Source: Copromyces sp. CBS 386.78 (lineage: Eukaryota > Ascomycota > Sordariomycetes > Sordariales > Sordariaceae). Taken from it: 64,000 nt of DNA. The stretch covers positions 415,134 to 479,133 of the forward strand of contig MU839105.1 in NCBI GenBank assembly GCA_030685235.1. The letters run 5' to 3'. The notes under the pieces are model-generated. The model was given only the letters and a program-made list of their open reading frames with translations. It did no database searches and was not told the DNA's origin. Numbering within the stretch: position 1 is the first letter of the stretch; every line of letters starts with the position of its first letter. Shown here in pieces: positions 61,000-64,000 of the stretch. Position numbers and translations under genes: made by a program.

Positions 61000-63785
61000 G
61001 GGAACCTTCTTCTGGACTATACTTATAAGTTTTACGAATTTCGTATGTTTCTCTGGTTTTAACGGTTTTGTAAGCCTATCTACTGGTATCTCTTTGCCGG
61101 GTAGATGCTCTATAGTAAACGCCCCTTTATTAATTTCTTAGATTAGCTATTTGTACTATATATCGATATAATAGTTTCTAGTTAGTATATAAGGGTTTAG
61201 TATACGATCTTTAGTATTATTGCTATTTATATATAAGATCCTATTGACTTTTTAGAGGCCTAGATTTACGTTTAAGTCGTTTAGTATCCCGTTAACCTAG
61301 TTAAGAGCCTTTGTTGTAGGTATTAAGTTAGTGAATTTGGCCTTTATTGTATTTGTTATAATCAGATTTTGCTTTTTGTATTTCTAAAGGACGGGATTGT
61401 ATATAAAGAATACGATGTGCCTTATAATATTCTTCCTAAATAGGATATTGTTTGTAAAAGAGGTATTTATGTAAGTATGAAAAGACGGTACTATTAACGG
61501 TAAGAATATACTTCCTAGCTCGATACTTAAGTTTGGATATTCTAATAGGTAGTGCTATAAATACTTTATAACGGCGATGTAGCGATTTATTGGATTAGTA
61601 TTAGCTTTAAATAATTTACTAATAGTAAACGAAATATTTAGTTTAGTACTGGCCGATAGTTAATTTAAGGACTTTATTTTCTTAGGGTAGGATTTGGCCT
61701 CGTTAATAAATATTTTAATACTCCTATAAATTTTAAAATTGGGTGGCTATAAGGTTTTAATGTTGTGAAGCTTCTTATCGTTAAATTTTGTAATAATAGA
61801 AAAGGTATATTGTTATTAGGATATAAAAATGATGCGGGTTTAACGATCCTTTATAATATTATATCCTAAAAATGTACGTATTTTTCCTAATTCTTTAAAT
61901 TTGAAATAGTTTACTAATTAATTTTTAACGTCGTTAACGATTTTAGTAATTGCCGTAGTAATAAGGAGATTATTAATATAAAGTACGATTATTGTACTTA
62001 GTTATTTATTGGTTAGAAGATAAGAGTTAGTACCGATAGGTTCGAAATTAGCTGTTTTTAATATAGGGAGGAGGGTTTGAAATTAATAAAGTTAGGAACG
62101 TTTAAGACTGTAAAGTACTTTATTAAATTAATAAACGATATCCTTTTTATAATATCCTTCTAATAATTTCTCTAGAAAGGTAGGCTATTTAACGAAGTAT
62201 TTAGTATCCTTTAGGATAGGGGTATTAAGGAAGGTAATATTGAAGTCGAATTAGAAATATTTGTAGTCGTTTATAGTTATAATAGTTAAGAAAAGACGAA
62301 TATTAACCGAATGAGCGATTATAGTGTAAATATCCTATATAGCCTAATTGCCTTACTTATAGTTACTGTAAACTACTTATTTAGCTTTAACTATCTAATC
62401 TTTTTAATCGATAAAATATTTTTCGTTATAAACCTATTTGCCGGGTAAAATTTATATACCGTTAGTTCTAGGTACTAATATATAAATTTAATAATTTTTT
62501 AATACTTTAATTTATTTTTTTATTATTAAAAGCTAATACGTTTCGAAGTTATATTGTTTCCGTACTTGCTAAAGGTTTTCTAGAATGTTACGACCTATTT
62601 TAGCAGCCGTAAGGTATGCTAGATCGTATTGAACCTTTATAGTTATTAAATAGTATATTGGGGGTTTACGATGAATAAAACGACCTTTTATTATACTATA
62701 GAAGTTATTGGATAATATAACCTTCTTTTAAATAATATTACTGTTACTATCTTTAACCTTTTAATTATAATAGTTGTAATTAGTGGGTTTAATTAACGAA
62801 TAACGTAGTTGAAATAGTTAGGGAAGATCGATTGGTTGAATAAGAGTAATTTATTAAGCTAGAGCAGCCTATTGAGTAGATAGCTAGAAAGAGCTAGGAG
62901 GAGGTTAGAATTATAGTTTATTAATATTTATATTTAAAGTGGGGTCGAAACTTCGAAATCGGTTAGGGGTATTAATCGAAGGCAAGCGAGCTTCTAATAC
63001 GGGTTACTATAATAAGCTAGGCAACGGTATACTTAGTATAATATATACGGTTAGCTTATTATTATTAGAAAGATTGCGTTAATCGTGGGGTCTAGGATCT
63101 TCCTTATTAAAATCTTTAAAATCTAGTAGTTAATCCTTATTGTAATTGTAATTGTAATTGTGATTATAATTATCACCCTTATAGATTAATTCCTTTTCGA
63201 TAGAATTTAAAATGCCTTATTAGTCTAGCTCTAGCGATAAAAGAGTTTATTAATAAGTCGTAAAATAGGGTATTTAAGAGGGTTGTACTAGGTTAGTTGA
63301 GGGAGCCGGAGCGCCCTATTAAAGTGTTAGGGTAGGCTCTAGTATAAGGAAGGTTATGGTCTATTCTCTTAGTTTCTAAGTAATATATTGAGTTGGGGGT
63401 AGTGAAGCTTATTAAACTTATTATTACTAATTCTAGCAGTTTTCGCTATTAATATTAATTTAGATCTAATAACTATTATTAGCGACTTTATTAATCTCAT
63501 TAACGGTCTAGTTAGAAAAAATAATGTAATATTGAACGATTTCGCTATTACTATCTTTAATTTCTATATTATTATTAACCGGATCTTTCTTTAAGAACGT
63601 AATTACGTTAGTTCGAACGATCTCGCCTATCGCAAGGTTCTAGATAAATACGATACGGCTATAGAAATTATTAAAATTGATAAAATATCCCTTCTATATT
63701 TTAGTACGAAATTTATCGCCTTATAGTTATTTCTCTAATTTAATAAAGTAGTATACGGTATAAAAATACGATTGTAAGTATTTAA
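61000..63785 (-). pseudogene. Ty1/copia pol relic, truncated
   Basis: Minus-strand relic of a copia polyprotein from just after the integrase core to the C-terminus. From high to low coordinates: a GYFINFNNFYSRIVFI segment at about 63650 (the GYFVGY-YRVW region of copia). Reverse transcriptase follows with LYINNLL at about 61963-61985 (YVDD-type motif after two Asp-to-Asn changes), then VNDVKN, FKFKELGKI and FLGYNIIKDR. Near 61060-61090 comes the C-terminal KEIPVDRLTKPLKPEKHTKFVKLI-like end, matching the 'ADGLTKPL' end of copia RNase H. No LTRs are seen on either side, so it is a fragment. The C-terminal 100 bases are little mutated. Confidence 0.82.
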
Positions 63786-63789
63786 TATA

Positions 63790-64000
63790 GAGAAAGTCTT
63801 TTCGCACTGCCCTCAATATCTTCATACACTGCTCCCCCACTTGGCGCGCCCTCTCCCGCTTTTTGGACCAATCATCTCACAGACATAACCTCTGGACCCA
63901 CACCGCACTTTGGCGTGGTTTTTTTCATAAATTTCAGCTAGTAAGTCTGGGCATTACATTTTTCACGCCATGCCAAGCCCAGACTCCAGACTGCAGCACG
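63790..64000. other. Edge of the next GC-balanced segment
   Basis: Normal composition from about 63790 on. Too short to hold a recognisable gene; a 9-bp inverted repeat (AGTCTGGGC ... GCCCAGACT, 63944-63985) is present but unremarkable. Confidence 0.5.

Noticed and set aside
63944..63985. 9-bp inverted repeat AGTCTGGGC ... GCCCAGACT
   Set aside because: Short, single, near the window end; no duplication or associated gene to give it meaning.
1..64000. CRISPR arrays, bacterial operons, prophage
   Set aside because: No spaced direct repeats of the right type; introns, RIP pattern and element families are fungal.

Overview
The window looks like filamentous ascomycete (Pezizomycotina) DNA from a genome with strong repeat-induced point mutation (RIP). 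Two GC-balanced islands carry host genes with short GT-AG introns. They are separated by very AT-rich blocks in which CpA/TpG are largely replaced by TpA while CpG survives. Inside those blocks, transposon reading frames can still be followed through many TAA/TAG codons that were CAA, CAG or TGG. Nearly all long ORFs in the AT-rich blocks are chance Leu/Ile/Asn/Lys-rich frames, not genes.

Layout. 1-3.1 kb: RIP-degraded DNA with a pogo-like (DDE_1) transposase relic on the minus strand. 3.1-11.35 kb: gene island with an orphan 458-aa gene (minus), a three-exon fungal rhodopsin-domain membrane protein gene (minus), and a 666-bp Mutator-like miniature element with a 9-bp target-site duplication (TSD). 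11.35-58.1 kb: one long AT-rich block. 58.15-61.0 kb: small island with one intact two-exon secreted GH25 muramidase gene (plus). 61.0-63.8 kb: truncated, RIP-mutated Ty1/copia pol relic (minus). 63.8-64 kb: edge of the next GC-balanced segment.

The 11.35-58.1 kb block can be taken apart by target-site duplications. A Ty3/gypsy element B (15262-39500, TSD CTTCC, 232-bp LTRs, coding on the minus strand) landed in an older C-rich tract, here called E. Into B then went a sister copy A (15943-23255, TSD CGTAT), a different plus-strand gypsy element C (23585-31044, TSD ATAAT, 252-bp LTRs), and a small gag-only LTR element D (36788-38908, TSD TTTTC, 218-bp LTRs). Removing A, C and D leaves B at 7330 bp, against 7313 bp for A, which supports the reconstruction. 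Tract E also took up a 4.0-kb 5'-truncated Tad-like LINE (51543-55563, 14-bp TSD) and two hAT-like miniature elements of about 0.4 kb (8-bp TSDs) that show no RIP.

With insertions removed, tract E is roughly 16 kb of one strand composition (C much more frequent than G). It holds RIP-broken plus-strand genes: a DUF6589-like protein, a SNF2-type helicase, a Lys/Gln-rich protein with 38-residue repeats, and other frames I could not name. It also carries a family of small fold-back hairpins. E is the least explained part of the window and the best candidate for an undescribed large mobile element or RIP-silenced gene cassette. All family calls come from reading the sequence by eye; no database search was possible.
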